A stretch of 52,965 nucleotides of DNA from Gammaproteobacteria bacterium (lineage in GTDB: Bacteria; Pseudomonadota; Gammaproteobacteria; Steroidobacterales; Steroidobacteraceae). The position numbers were made by a program, and so were the translations under genes. The notes beneath the pieces were generated by a model that ran no database searches, was not told the DNA's origin, and saw only the letters and a list, made by a program, of their open reading frames with translations. The DNA lies in assembly GCA_016882265.1 (NCBI GenBank), contig VGVB01000015.1, positions 1 through 52,965 of the forward strand, read 5' to 3'. This document shows positions 9,698 through 18,005 of this stretch, piece after piece. The first letter of the stretch is position 1, and each line of letters begins with the position of its first letter.

Positions 9698-9726
9698 TGA
9701 CAGCATAGCGTCCACGCGGCTGTCAA
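9698..9726 (-). promoter_or_regulatory. Inverted repeat and TTGACA element upstream of the ilv-leu leader
   Basis: TGACAGC (9698-9704) and GCTGTCA (9719-9725) form a perfect 7-bp inverted repeat with a 14-bp spacer, 23 nt upstream of the leader ATG. On the minus strand one arm contains TTGACA (9726-9721), a consensus -35. A TATGCT element lies only 13 bp downstream, which is too close for a standard promoter, so I do not assign the -10. The repeat may be an operator. Confidence 0.4.
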
Positions 9727-9840
9727 CTGCGGCCCGGCAAGCCGCCGCCGGACGCAGCGGCGACGGGCGGCAAACCCGCTCGCCCTCGCCCAGGCGTTTG
9801 TTATACCGCCGCGGCAGGCGCCCGTGACCCACAAAGGTGC

Positions 9841-9869
9841 TTGCAGTGGCGCGGATCAGCCGCTAAGGT
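9841..9869 (+). promoter_or_regulatory. Candidate promoter of the tonB cluster
   Basis: TTGCAG (9841-9846) and TAAGGT (9864-9869) have 17-bp spacing and would give a 5' leader of roughly 100 nt before tonB. The boxes are moderate matches in GC-rich DNA, so this is tentative. I saw no Fur-box-like AT-rich palindrome here. Confidence 0.35.
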
Positions 9870-9971
9870 GGCCGGCGTCGCACAGGGCCAGCGGCGCAAT
9901 TCATGGACGGGCGGCCCGGTTGCCGGAGCACGGTACCGGTACAACGGACGGGGGGGCTGGGCAAGGTCGGT

Positions 9972-10607
9972 ATGACGAACATGTACTCCGTGGGCGGGTC
10001 GCGCAGGGCGGCCATCCTGATCGGTATCATCGGCCTGCATGTCGGTTTCTATCTGGCGCTGGTCAGCGGACTGGCGCACGACGCGATGAGAATGGCGGAC
10101 GAGATCGGTCTCATCGACCTGCCGCCGCCGCCGCCACCACCCGAGGATCTGAAGGAGCCGCCGCCGCCGCCGCCGGTCGATGTGCCGCCGCCGGTCGTGC
10201 CACCGCCGCTGCTGGACCTGCCGACCTTCGAGGGCCCGACGACCGCGATCACTGCCCGAGTCGCCGAGACGCCGCCGCCCAAGGTGCAGGCGCCGCCGCC
10301 GCCGCGGCCGGTCCAGGTGACCGCGCCGACCCTGAAGGCCCGCGGTGACCGGATCGCGGCGGCCATCAATGCCTGCTATCCGTCCGCTTCGCGCCGCCTC
10401 AATGAAGAGGGGCGGGTCGTCGTCGCCATCACGATCGATGCAACGGGCAAGGCGGGCGCGATGAGCGTCCAGCAGAGCAGTGGCTTCGAGCGGCTCGATG
10501 GGGCGGCCGAGTGCGTCATCCGTCGGCTGAGCTTCAATCCCGGCCGGCGCGACGGCCAGCCGGTCGAGGCGCAGGCCGTATTGCCGATCGTTTTCAAGCT
10601 GGAGTGA
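9972..10607 (+). CDS. TonB-family energy transducer
   Basis: The 211-aa inner-membrane/periplasmic protein has a short cytoplasmic N-terminus, one membrane anchor (about residues 13-33) with the functionally expected His23 in GLHVGFYLAL, a Pro-rich spacer (about 50-120), and a C-terminal TonB domain containing YPSASRRLNEEGRVVV and ending LPIVFKLE. Together with the ExbB/ExbD genes just downstream it would transmit proton-motive force to outer-membrane TonB-dependent receptors. I chose the ATG at 9972 over one 23 codons upstream because that region lacks protein character. Two periplasmic Cys (135 and 181) flank the C-domain core and could form a disulfide. Two TPR proteins follow, so the system is probably specialised. 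Confidence 0.9.
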   Translation: MTNMYSVGGSRRAAILIGIIGLHVGFYLALVSGLAHDAMRMADEIGLIDLPPPPPPPEDLKEPPPPPPVDVPPPVVPPPLLDLPTFEGPTTAITARVAETPPPKVQAPPPPRPVQVTAPTLKARGDRIAAAINACYPSASRRLNEEGRVVVAITIDATGKAGAMSVQQSSGFERLDGAAECVIRRLSFNPGRRDGQPVEAQAVLPIVFKLE

Positions 10608-10705
10608 TCCGGCAACGTTGGGAAGCAGGACCGGAGGAGGGCGGCGCCGGTGCGCGCGGGTCCATCCCAGCCGGATCGAGAAACATCAGTCAGAGGTAGC
10701 GGAGA

Positions 10706-11410
10706 ATGGCAGCTGAAACCGGTATGACCGAAAACCCATATGGCGTTGGCGGGCTCTGGGCCCAGAGCGATTATGTGGGCAAAGGTGTGTTCGTCATCCT
10801 GATCGGGATGTCGCTGTGGTCGTGGTGGGTCATGATCACCAAGTGGCTGGACCAGCGCGCCTTGAAGAAGGTCGCGACCGAGGCGGAAAAGAGCTTCTGG
10901 GGCGCCAGCTCCATTCAGGAGGGCATCGGCAGGCTCAAGGGCAAGGTCAACCCCTTCCGCGATATCGCCCACGACGGCCTGCAGGCGGTCGAGCACCATC
11001 GCAAGAGTTCGTCGCGGGACGTGTCCAGCAATATCGACCTCGCCGACTGGGTCGCCACGCACATCGAGAAGCGGACCAACATACTGCAGTCGAGCCTGCA
11101 GCAGGGCATGGTCGTGCTGGCGTCGGTCGGTTCGACCGCGCCGTTCGTCGGCCTGTTCGGCACGGTCTGGGGTATCTACCACGCGCTGATCAGCATCTCG
11201 ATCGCGGGCCAGGCATCCCTCGACAAAGTCGCGGGCCCGATCGGTGAGGCGCTGATCATGACCGCACTCGGTCTGGCGGTGGCGGTCCCGGCGGTGCTCG
11301 GCTTCAACGGCCTGCTGCGCGTCAACAAGTCGATCATGGAGCGTGCGACCTATTTCGCGCACGACGTCCAGGCGGCCCTGGTCGCCGGTTCCCGCGTTCA
11401 GGGGAAGTGA
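10706..11410 (+). CDS. exbB: MotA/TolQ/ExbB proton channel family protein
   Basis: The 234-aa three-helix membrane protein has an N-terminal helix (about 28-45), a long cytoplasmic loop, and the paired C-terminal helices with the family signature VGSTAPFVGLFGTVWGIYHAL and later GEALIMTALGLAVAVPAVLGFN. ExbB pentamers surround an ExbD dimer to form the proton channel that energises TonB. It is 98 nt downstream of tonB and 3 nt upstream of exbD. Position between a TonB gene and an ExbD gene favours ExbB over TolQ. Confidence 0.93.
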   Translation: MAAETGMTENPYGVGGLWAQSDYVGKGVFVILIGMSLWSWWVMITKWLDQRALKKVATEAEKSFWGASSIQEGIGRLKGKVNPFRDIAHDGLQAVEHHRKSSSRDVSSNIDLADWVATHIEKRTNILQSSLQQGMVVLASVGSTAPFVGLFGTVWGIYHALISISIAGQASLDKVAGPIGEALIMTALGLAVAVPAVLGFNGLLRVNKSIMERATYFAHDVQAALVAGSRVQGK

Positions 11411-11413
11411 GCC

Positions 11414-11830
11414 ATGGCCGTCGCGGTTACCGGCGCCAGCGAAGATCCGATGGTCGACCCGAACGTGATTCCACTCGTGGACGTCATGCTCGTGCTGCTG
11501 ATCATCATGATCATCACGGTTCCGGTGATGACTCAGGCGGTCAAGGTGGACCTGCCGAATGAGTTCAACCAGCCGACGGTGACCAAGCCGGAGAACATCA
11601 ATCTGTCGATCGACTTCGACGGCTCGATCTACTGGAACGACACCAATGTCGACCGGCGCACGCTGATCAGTCTGGTACTGCAGGAGGCGGTCAAGGATCC
11701 GCAGCCGGAAGTACACATCCGTGCCGACGTGCGCGCGCGCTACGAGTACATCGCCGACACGCTGACCGATCTGCAGCGCGGCGGGATGCGCAAGGTAGGC
11801 TTCATCGCGGAGCCGCCGCTCGGCCAGTGA
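11414..11830 (+). CDS. exbD: ExbD/TolR family biopolymer transport protein
   Basis: The 138-aa protein has a single N-terminal transmembrane helix carrying the essential Asp in NVIPLVDVMLVLLIIMIITVP (about residues 18-38) and a periplasmic domain with VHIRADVRARYEYI. It partners ExbB directly upstream. The 175 nt after it, before the first TPR gene, hold no convincing terminator, so cotranscription with the TPR genes is possible. Confidence 0.93.
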   Translation: MAVAVTGASEDPMVDPNVIPLVDVMLVLLIIMIITVPVMTQAVKVDLPNEFNQPTVTKPENINLSIDFDGSIYWNDTNVDRRTLISLVLQEAVKDPQPEVHIRADVRARYEYIADTLTDLQRGGMRKVGFIAEPPLGQ

Positions 11831-12005
11831 GCGGGGACGGTGGCCGCTCGGGAACCGGGGCGGGGCTCGCAGCGCGGGTTCCGCTCCTTTGCTGTGCATC
11901 GGCGGCGCGGCTGAACGGGCGCTGAACGTCGGCAAGGTCCGGCGGATCGGGAACCGGGCGCTGCGATCGCAGTCCATTGAACAACTGTTGTACAAGTGGG
12001 AATTC

Positions 12006-13358
12006 ATGAAGGGATCGAACTGGAGCAGACGATGGGCCCCGGCGTTGCTCGCTGGTGCCCTGCTCGGTACGGCCGTGCTGGCGCCGTTCGCGACACCGGC
12101 CGCCGCCGCGGAGGAGTCGCGCCGCTCGAAGCGCGAGAAAGCGGCTGAGCCCGCCGCTCCGCAGCAGCAGTTCAGCAAGGAATTCGTCAAGAAGGCGGTG
12201 CCGGTCCAGAAGCTGGTCAACGAGAAGAAGTGGGCCGAGGTGCTGCAGGCCCTGCCGGAGATCGAGGCGATCGCGACCCTGAACCCTGATGACCGCAAGG
12301 TGCTGGCCGGCTGGCGGCTGCAGGCGCTGCAGGGCACGAACGATACCGAAGGGCTGATGGCGGGCTTCGAGCGCTTCATCGAGGATGGCTTCGCGGCTCC
12401 GGATCAGGTCGGCGCGCTGCACCAGCAGCTCGCCGCCTGGTACAACTCGAAGCGGGACAACGTCAGGGCGCTGCAGCACTACCAGGCCTTTATCGACGCG
12501 ACACCAGCGCCGCAGCCGAAGGAACTCGAAACGCTGGCCCGGCTCTACCTGCAGGCCAGCCGTTGCGACGAAGCGGATCGCTGGCTGGTCCGGGTCATGT
12601 CCGAGGCGCGCCAGGCGGGCCGCCGGCCCGAGGAGCTGTGGTACCAGTTGCGCGACCGCTGCCTGGTCGAACTCAAGCGCGACGATGAGCGGCTGGCCAA
12701 TCTCGAGGGCGTGCTCGCGGACTACACGAGCCGCGACTACTACACGCGGGTCCTCAGCCTGTACCGCGTGCGCAGCGCGGATGATCGCGTCCTGATGCTG
12801 AACGCCTATCGCCTGGCGATCACCGATCCGCTTGGCGGTCTCGGCACCGTCGGCACTTATCTCGATTACGCCGATGTCGCGCTGGTGCTCGGCAGCCCGG
12901 GCGAGGCCGTCCGGGCTCTGGAGCGCGGGATCCGGGAGAACATCGTGCCGGACGCGGGCAGCAATCAGGCGGTGCTGCAGGAAGCGCGGACGGCGCTGGC
13001 CTCGGACAGCCGGAACCTGTCCGCGGATGCGGCCGCGGCGGCGAAGAATCCGAAAGGTGAGGTTGAGGTCAAGGTCGGGCTGGGCTATTACAGCAAGGGC
13101 GACTACGCGAAGACTGTTGAGCTGGTCCGCAACGGCCTGGCCCGTGGCGGAGTGACGCGGGTGGACGATGCCCAGTTGCTGCTCGGTGCTGCCCTGTTCG
13201 AACTGGGGCGCCTCGACGAGGCGCGTGCAGCATTCGAGGCGGCAGCGGCCGCGGCTGGCAGCCAGTCGCTGCTGGGGCATGTCGCGAACCTGTGGTTGGC
13301 GCGGCTCAGCCGGGAGCAGCCGGCCGCCGCTGGTGACGGGAGCAGGAGTACAGGCTGA
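12006..13358 (+). CDS. Exported tetratricopeptide-repeat protein (TPR-1 of the TonB cluster)
   Basis: The 450-aa protein has a cleavable signal peptide (basic MKGSNWSRRW, a hydrophobic core, then an Ala-rich site near ATPAAAAEE) followed by helical repeats of TPR/Sel1-like character, for example ARLYLQASRCDEADRWLVRVM, GLGYYSKGDYAKTVELVRNGL and LLLGAALFELGRLDEARAAF. It is probably periplasmic. It lies 175 nt downstream of exbD and is paralogous to the next gene: both share a YADVALVLGSPGEAV-type block and a DDAQLLLGAALFE-type block. TPR proteins accompany some TonB2-type systems, so a role as an accessory to TonB energy transduction is inferred, not shown. Confidence 0.75.
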   Translation: MKGSNWSRRWAPALLAGALLGTAVLAPFATPAAAAEESRRSKREKAAEPAAPQQQFSKEFVKKAVPVQKLVNEKKWAEVLQALPEIEAIATLNPDDRKVLAGWRLQALQGTNDTEGLMAGFERFIEDGFAAPDQVGALHQQLAAWYNSKRDNVRALQHYQAFIDATPAPQPKELETLARLYLQASRCDEADRWLVRVMSEARQAGRRPEELWYQLRDRCLVELKRDDERLANLEGVLADYTSRDYYTRVLSLYRVRSADDRVLMLNAYRLAITDPLGGLGTVGTYLDYADVALVLGSPGEAVRALERGIRENIVPDAGSNQAVLQEARTALASDSRNLSADAAAAAKNPKGEVEVKVGLGYYSKGDYAKTVELVRNGLARGGVTRVDDAQLLLGAALFELGRLDEARAAFEAAAAAAGSQSLLGHVANLWLARLSREQPAAAGDGSRSTG

Positions 13359-14605
13359 TGGCGAGGATCAGAGGACTGGGAACCGGCGTACTGCTCGGGT
13401 TGCTGGCCTTGCCGCTGGCGGCAGTGTTCGTGGCCACAGTGCCAGCGGCGGCTGCAGCGGAACAGGCGGGCGGGTGGCGGAAGGAAATCGCCGATAAGGC
13501 GGCCGCCGCGCAGGAGGCCGGCAAGAAGGGGGATTTCCGTGAGGCGATCCGCCTGCTGCAGGAGGCCAGGGCCAGAGGGGCACTGCAGCCGGCTGAGGAA
13601 CAGGGGGTCAACGAATTGCTGATCTGGGCGGCCAGCAGCGTGAAGGACCACCGCCTGGTGATCAAGACGGTGGACGAGCGTATCGCCACCGGGCGGGTCA
13701 GCGGTCGTGACCTCGTGAACAAGCTGCGCCTCAAGGCTACCTCGCATTACGCGCTGTCGGATTTCCGCGGAGCGATCGACGCGCTGCAGCGCCTGGCGAC
13801 CGCCCAGGGTTCGTCGACGGCGGATGACCTGATCCTGCTCGGCAACTCGCAGTTCCAGGTCAAGGATTACCGGGCCGCCGCGAGCACGCTGGATCGCGCC
13901 GTGACCGCGGCGGAGAAGGCGGGCAAGCCGGCGCGCACGATCGGGCCGCTGCTGGAGATGCTGAACAAGGCCTACTTCGAACTGGCGGACGAGCCGAAGC
14001 GGCTGGTGACGCTGCACCGGCTGATGGCCGTGGCGCCGAAGAACAATGTCTTCGACCAGCTCGTCAACGCCTACCAGCGCGACTCGAAGGGCGATGCCGT
14101 CGTGATGGTGAACCTGTACCGGCTCGGTGCCGCCCGCGGGCTGCTGTCCGCGGACCACTATATTCACTACGCCGAGGCGGCGCTCGACCTGTCGAGCCCG
14201 GGCGAGGCGGTCGCCATGATCGAGAAAGGCATGAGCGCTGGCGCGATCAAACGCGACGACCGCAATAACCGGCTGCTCGCCGACGCGAAGGGCCAGGTCG
14301 AAAAGCTGAAGTCGAGCGTGGCGCAGCAGGAGCGCGAGGCGATGGCGATGGCGAGCGGCGATGCCGAAGCGCGCCTGGCGACTGTGTACTTCACGCTGCG
14401 GAACTTCCCCAAGGCGACCGAGGCCGCGCGCCGTGGCGTCGACAAGGGCCGGGTGCGACGCGCGGACGACCTGCACATGCTGCTCGGCATCGCGCTGGTC
14501 GAGACCCGCAAGGCCACGGAGGCGCGCAACGCGTTCAAGGCCGCGGGCGCCGCCAACGCCCAGATCCGTGGTGTCGCCGACCTCTGGACCACCGTAGCCA
14601 CCTGA
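13358..14605 (+). CDS. Exported tetratricopeptide-repeat protein (TPR-2 of the TonB cluster)
   Basis: The 415-aa protein has a clear signal peptide (MARIRGLGTG, then a Leu/Ala/Val core ending around ATVPAAAAAEQ) and TPR-like repeats such as LLGNSQFQVKDYRAAASTLDRAV and LATVYFTLRNFPKATEAARRGV. Its start overlaps the previous stop (TGATG), so the two are translationally linked. The HYIHYAEAALDLSSPGEAV region matches the corresponding segment of TPR-1, which supports an old tandem duplication. It is probably periplasmic; function unknown beyond the context of TonB-ExbB-ExbD. Confidence 0.75.
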   Translation: MARIRGLGTGVLLGLLALPLAAVFVATVPAAAAAEQAGGWRKEIADKAAAAQEAGKKGDFREAIRLLQEARARGALQPAEEQGVNELLIWAASSVKDHRLVIKTVDERIATGRVSGRDLVNKLRLKATSHYALSDFRGAIDALQRLATAQGSSTADDLILLGNSQFQVKDYRAAASTLDRAVTAAEKAGKPARTIGPLLEMLNKAYFELADEPKRLVTLHRLMAVAPKNNVFDQLVNAYQRDSKGDAVVMVNLYRLGAARGLLSADHYIHYAEAALDLSSPGEAVAMIEKGMSAGAIKRDDRNNRLLADAKGQVEKLKSSVAQQEREAMAMASGDAEARLATVYFTLRNFPKATEAARRGVDKGRVRRADDLHMLLGIALVETRKATEARNAFKAAGAANAQIRGVADLWTTVAT

Positions 14606-14632
14606 GCGCGAGACTCACTGACGGAGAGAGCC

Positions 14633-15121
14633 ATGACCATTGCCATTGGGGAACGGATTCCGCAGGGCACCTTGCAGATCATGACCGCCGACGGACCGGC
14701 GAAGACCGCCGCGGCGGAACTGCTGGGTCACGGGCGCGTGGTGCTGTTCGCGGTGCCGGGCGCCTTTACGCCGACCTGCCACGCGAAGCACCTGCCGGGT
14801 TTCATCCGCGAAGCTGCGGCGCTGCGCGCGCGCGACGTGCAGCGTATCGTCTGTCTCGCCGTCAATGACGTGTTCGTGATGGACGCGTGGGGCAAGGCGG
14901 CTGGCGCCGGCGGTGACGTGGTCATGGCGGCCGACGGCAACGGTGATTACACCCGCGCGCTGGGGCTCGAACTCGACGCGCGTGGCTTCGGCATGGGCCT
15001 GCGCAGTCAGCGTTTCGCGCTGCTGATCGAGGACGGCGTGGTCCGTGCCGTGCACATCGAGCCGCCGGGCCAGTTCGGCGTCTCCAGCGCCGAATCGGTA
15101 CTGGCGAGCCTCGGCGGCTGA
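14633..15121 (+). CDS. Peroxiredoxin (Prx5-like)
   Basis: The 162-aa thioredoxin-fold peroxidase has the Prx5 signature [17 protein letters not shown] with the peroxidatic Cys49, and a second Cys (74) in [16 protein letters not shown], a position conserved in many Prx5 relatives. It reduces hydroperoxides, probably with a glutathione/glutaredoxin or thioredoxin partner. GGAGAG precedes the ATG. It stands 27 nt after the TPR pair and ends 9 nt from the convergent etfA. A functional link to the TonB cluster is not apparent. Confidence 0.9.
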   Translation: MTIAIGERIPQGTLQIMTADGPAKTAAAELLGHGRVVLFAVPGAFTPTCHAKHLPGFIREAAALRARDVQRIVCLAVNDVFVMDAWGKAAGAGGDVVMAADGNGDYTRALGLELDARGFGMGLRSQRFALLIEDGVVRAVHIEPPGQFGVSSAESVLASLGG

Positions 15122-15130
15122 CGGTTCCGG

Positions 15131-16078
15131 TCACGACGCTGCAAGCAGGCTTTCGATCTCCGGAACGATCCTGAACAGATCGCCGACCAGGCCGAGGTCG
15201 GCGACTTCGAAGATCGGCGCTTCCGGATCCTTGTTGATGGCGACGATCGTACGTGCGTCCTTGATGCCCGTGATGTGCTGGATCGCACCGCTGATGCCGA
15301 CGGCAATGTACAGCTCCGGCGCGATGATCTTCCCGGTCTGGCCGACCTGCAGCTCGTTCGGCGCATAGCCAGCGTCGACCGCGGCGCGCGAGGCGCCGAC
15401 CGCCGCCGCGATGCGGTCGGCGAAACGCTGGATCAGCGCGAAGTTCTCGGCGCTGCCGAGGGCGCGCCCGCCGGACACCACGCGGGCCGCTGTCTGCAGG
15501 TCGGGCCGGTCGTTGCGGCCGGCCGATACTGAGACGAAGCGGGTGTGCGCCGGCAGAGCCACGTCGGCGCTGACGCGCTCGACCGGCGCCGGGCCCCCGG
15601 CCGCGGCCGGCTGCCAGGAGGCGACTCGCACCGTGGCGACGACCGGGCGATCGGCATCGACCTCGACTGTCGCGATGGCATTGCCCGCGTAACAGGGCCG
15701 GCGGAAGCGGTGGGCTCCATCCACGGCCATCACGTCGCTGACCTGTGGGGCGTCGAGCAGCGCGGCGACCCGCGGCATCAGGTCACGGCCAAAGGTCGTG
15801 GACGGGCCGAAGACGTGGCTGCAACCCGGCGCCAACTTCGCGATCTGCGGCGCCAGCACCGCGGCGAGCGCTGGCTCGCTGGCGGGATGGCTGGCGAGCA
15901 GCACCCGGCTGACGCCGTTCAGCGCGGCGGCCTGCGCGGCGACTGCGGCGCCGTCGGCGGCGAGCACCAGCACCGCGATCGTCGCGTCGGGTATGGCGGC
16001 GGCGCAGCTCACGCACTTGGCTGTGGCGGGGTTGAGACGGCCCGCCGAGTGTTCGGCGACGACGAGTACCTGGTTCAT
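15131..16078 (-). CDS. etfA: Electron transfer flavoprotein alpha subunit
   Basis: The 315-aa FAD-binding subunit begins [10 protein letters not shown]. Its C-terminal FAD domain has [38 protein letters not shown] and the closing [30 protein letters not shown], all strongly diagnostic. With EtfB it carries electrons from acyl-CoA dehydrogenases to ETF-ubiquinone oxidoreductase. The ATG overlaps the etfB stop as ATGA. No acyl-CoA dehydrogenase gene lies beside it. Confidence 0.96.
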   Translation of the reverse strand: MNQVLVVAEHSAGRLNPATAKCVSCAAAIPDATIAVLVLAADGAAVAAQAAALNGVSRVLLASHPASEPALAAVLAPQIAKLAPGCSHVFGPSTTFGRDLMPRVAALLDAPQVSDVMAVDGAHRFRRPCYAGNAIATVEVDADRPVVATVRVASWQPAAAGGPAPVERVSADVALPAHTRFVSVSAGRNDRPDLQTAARVVSGGRALGSAENFALIQRFADRIAAAVGASRAAVDAGYAPNELQVGQTGKIIAPELYIAVGISGAIQHITGIKDARTIVAINKDPEAPIFEVADLGLVGDLFRIVPEIESLLAAS

Positions 16079-16827
16079 GCCAGCAGTCCTTTCTGCTTCA
16101 GCGCCGCGACCAGTTCGGCCGCGTCCTTGACGATCACTCCCTTCTGGCGCTGCGCGGGCGGCTCGAGCCGCACGACGCGCTGGCGCGGCGTGGCGTCGAT
16201 GCCGAGCGTAGCCAGGTCGGTCACGTCGAGTGGTTTTTTCTTCGCCTTCATGATGTCCGGCAGCTTGACGTAGCGCGGTTCGTTCAGACGCAGGTCGGTG
16301 GTGAACACCGCCGGCAGGTCGACGTCGATGACCTCGAGGCCGGCGTCCACTTCGCGGGTGACGCGTGCCGACGCCCCGGACAGCTCGATCTTCGAGGCGA
16401 ACGTGGCCTGGGGCCGGTCCCACAGTGCCGCGAGGAGTTGGCCGGTCTGGCTGGCGTCATCATCGATGGCCTGCTTGCCGACGATCACGAACGTCGGCTG
16501 TTCGCGTTGCACCAGCGCGAACAGCGCACGCGCCGCGAGCATCGGCTCGGGGGCGCCGTCGGCGCGCACCAGGATCGCGCGGTCCGCGCCCATCGCCAGC
16601 GCCGTGCGCAACTGCTGCTGGGCATCGTCCGGGCCGAGGCTGGCGACGATGACCTCGTCGGCCGCACCGCGTTCACGCAGACGCAGCGCCTCCTCGAGGG
16701 CGATCTCATCGAATGGATTGATGCTCATCTTGACGCCGTCGGTCACGATGCCGGTCCCGTCCGGGCGCACCCGGACCCGCACGTTGTAATCGATGACCCG
16801 TTTGATGCCGACCAGTACCTTGCCCAT
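16075..16827 (-). CDS. etfB: Electron transfer flavoprotein beta subunit
   Basis: The 250-aa AMP-binding subunit starts MGKVLVGIKRVIDYNVRVRV and contains SINPFDEIALEEALRL, GKQAIDDDASQTGQLLAALWDRPQ, and the ETF-beta signature VFTTDLRLNEPRYVKLPDIMKAKKKPL. The ATG at 16827 was preferred over one six codons upstream because it matches the family N-terminus. A palindrome lies 49-63 nt upstream and may regulate it. Confidence 0.96.
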   Translation of the reverse strand: MGKVLVGIKRVIDYNVRVRVRPDGTGIVTDGVKMSINPFDEIALEEALRLRERGAADEVIVASLGPDDAQQQLRTALAMGADRAILVRADGAPEPMLAARALFALVQREQPTFVIVGKQAIDDDASQTGQLLAALWDRPQATFASKIELSGASARVTREVDAGLEVIDVDLPAVFTTDLRLNEPRYVKLPDIMKAKKKPLDVTDLATLGIDATPRQRVVRLEPPAQRQKGVIVKDAAELVAALKQKGLLA

Positions 16828-16869
16828 GCGCCGGAAGTCCCTCACCGCTGACAGAAAGCGCGCATCCTA

Positions 16870-16899
16870 CCATCTGTACTGCCGCAGTACGCCATCTGT
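16870..16899. promoter_or_regulatory. Palindrome bracketed by direct repeats between etfB and the ABC transporter
   Basis: GTACTGC (16876-16882) and GCAGTAC (16884-16890) form a perfect inverted repeat with a 1-bp centre. It is bracketed by two copies of CCATCTGT (16870-16877 and 16892-16899), 22 bp apart. The site sits in the divergent region, 43-72 nt upstream of the etfB ATG. It looks like an operator, but I do not recognise the motif. Confidence 0.45.
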
Positions 16900-16940
16900 T
16901 CGCGGTAAGCCCGCGAGCTTGCCTCGATCCGGAAACTTCG

Positions 16941-16968
16941 CTTACACAATGAGTTACACGACTATGCT
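16941..16968 (+). promoter_or_regulatory. Candidate promoter of the ABC transporter-recO operon
   Basis: CTTACA (16941-16946) and TATGCT (16963-16968) lie 16 bp apart in the only AT-richer part of the intergenic region, and TTACAC is repeated 12 bp apart across it. It would give a leader of about 100 nt before the GTG at 17076. Tentative. Confidence 0.4.
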
Positions 16969-17075
16969 CCAGTCGATTCTGGAGGCCCGGCTTGCCTCTG
17001 TCGTGGCGGCCGGCTAGCGTAGTTGCCGGGCACGGTGCGAGGCGTGCGGATTCTTTTTTGTCCGGAACCGCGACG

Positions 17076-18005
17076 GTGATTGCGCTGCTGCTGCGGCGCC
17101 TGGCGGCCGCCGTGCCGACGCTCGCGGCGATCATCGCCGCGGCCTTCCTGCTGGTGCGGCTCGCACCGGGCGGGCCGTTCGACGAGGAGCAGTCGCTGCC
17201 GCCCGAGATCCGCGCCAATCTCGAGGCGGCGTATGGCCTCGATCAGCCGCTGCCGCAGCAGTTCGCTCGCTACGTGCGCGGACTGTTGCGCGGCGACTTC
17301 GGTCCGTCGTTCAAGTTTCGCGACTTCACCGTCACCGAGCTGATTCGCGGCGGACTGCCGGTCAGCCTGACTCTCGGCGGTTGTGCCCTGCTGCTCGCGC
17401 TGCTGGCCGGCGTGCCCGCCGGCCTGAGCGCGGCGCTGTACCGGGACCGCTGGCCGGATCGCGCCGTCATGGCGCTGGCGGTGACCGGGATCGCAGTGCC
17501 GGTGTTCGTCGTCGCGCCGCTGCTGGTGCTGGTGTTTGGAATCCACCTGCGCTGGCTGCCGGTGGCGGGCTGGGAACCGGGCCGCTACCGCGATCTGGTG
17601 CTGCCGGTCACGACGCTGGCTCTGCCCGTTGCGGCGCAGCTGGCGCGCCTGACCCGCGGCAGTCTGCTCGACGTGCTGCGTTTGCCGTGGATCCGCGCCG
17701 CGCGCGCCCGCGGACTGCCGGAGCGCCGGGTCGTGGTCGCGCATGCGTTGCCGGCGGCGCTGCTGCCAGTGGTCAGCTTTCTCGGACCCGCCGGCGCGGC
17801 GCTGCTGTCGGGGTCGCTGGTGGTCGAGACCCTGTTCGGCCTGCCCGGCATGGGGCGCTACCTGGTGGAAGGCGCGCTGAACCGCGACTACACACTGGTG
17901 CTGGGCATGGTGATCGTCTATGCAGCGCTGACGATCACACTGAATCTGGTCGCCAACCTGGCCTGCGCATGGCTCGACCCGCGCATCCGGCTGGGCCCGT
18001 CATGA
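17076..18005 (+). CDS. Oligopeptide/dipeptide-type ABC transporter permease (OppB/DppB family)
   Basis: The 309-aa inner-membrane protein has six or so hydrophobic segments and the family features LLRRLAAAVPTLAAI at the N-terminus, LVRLAPGGPFDEE, YGLDQPLPQQFARYVRGLLRGDFG, and the EAA-like coupling segment AARARGLPERRVVVAHALPAALLPVVSFLG. The GTG at 17076, with GGAA before it, gives the usual OppB length; upstream in-frame codons are not protein-like. It overlaps the next permease by ATGA. No substrate-binding protein gene is present, so substrate is unknown. Confidence 0.88.
   Translation: MIALLLRRLAAAVPTLAAIIAAAFLLVRLAPGGPFDEEQSLPPEIRANLEAAYGLDQPLPQQFARYVRGLLRGDFGPSFKFRDFTVTELIRGGLPVSLTLGGCALLLALLAGVPAGLSAALYRDRWPDRAVMALAVTGIAVPVFVVAPLLVLVFGIHLRWLPVAGWEPGRYRDLVLPVTTLALPVAAQLARLTRGSLLDVLRLPWIRAARARGLPERRVVVAHALPAALLPVVSFLGPAGAALLSGSLVVETLFGLPGMGRYLVEGALNRDYTLVLGMVIVYAALTITLNLVANLACAWLDPRIRLGPS

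Noticed and set aside
9698..9726. Complete sigma-70 promoter for the ilv-leu leader (TTGACA plus TATGCT)
   Set aside because: The spacer is only 13 bp, too short; reported only as an inverted repeat with a -35-like element.
10120..10310. CCG-rich tandem repeats in tonB as a microsatellite or phase-variable tract
   Set aside because: They encode the Pro-rich spacer expected in TonB; the units are irregular and all multiples of three.
10376..12379. 667-codon minus-strand open frame across exbB and exbD
   Set aside because: Antisense shadow of tonB-exbB-exbD in high-GC DNA; no domain, low-complexity Arg/Ser content, and the plus-strand genes are unequivocal.
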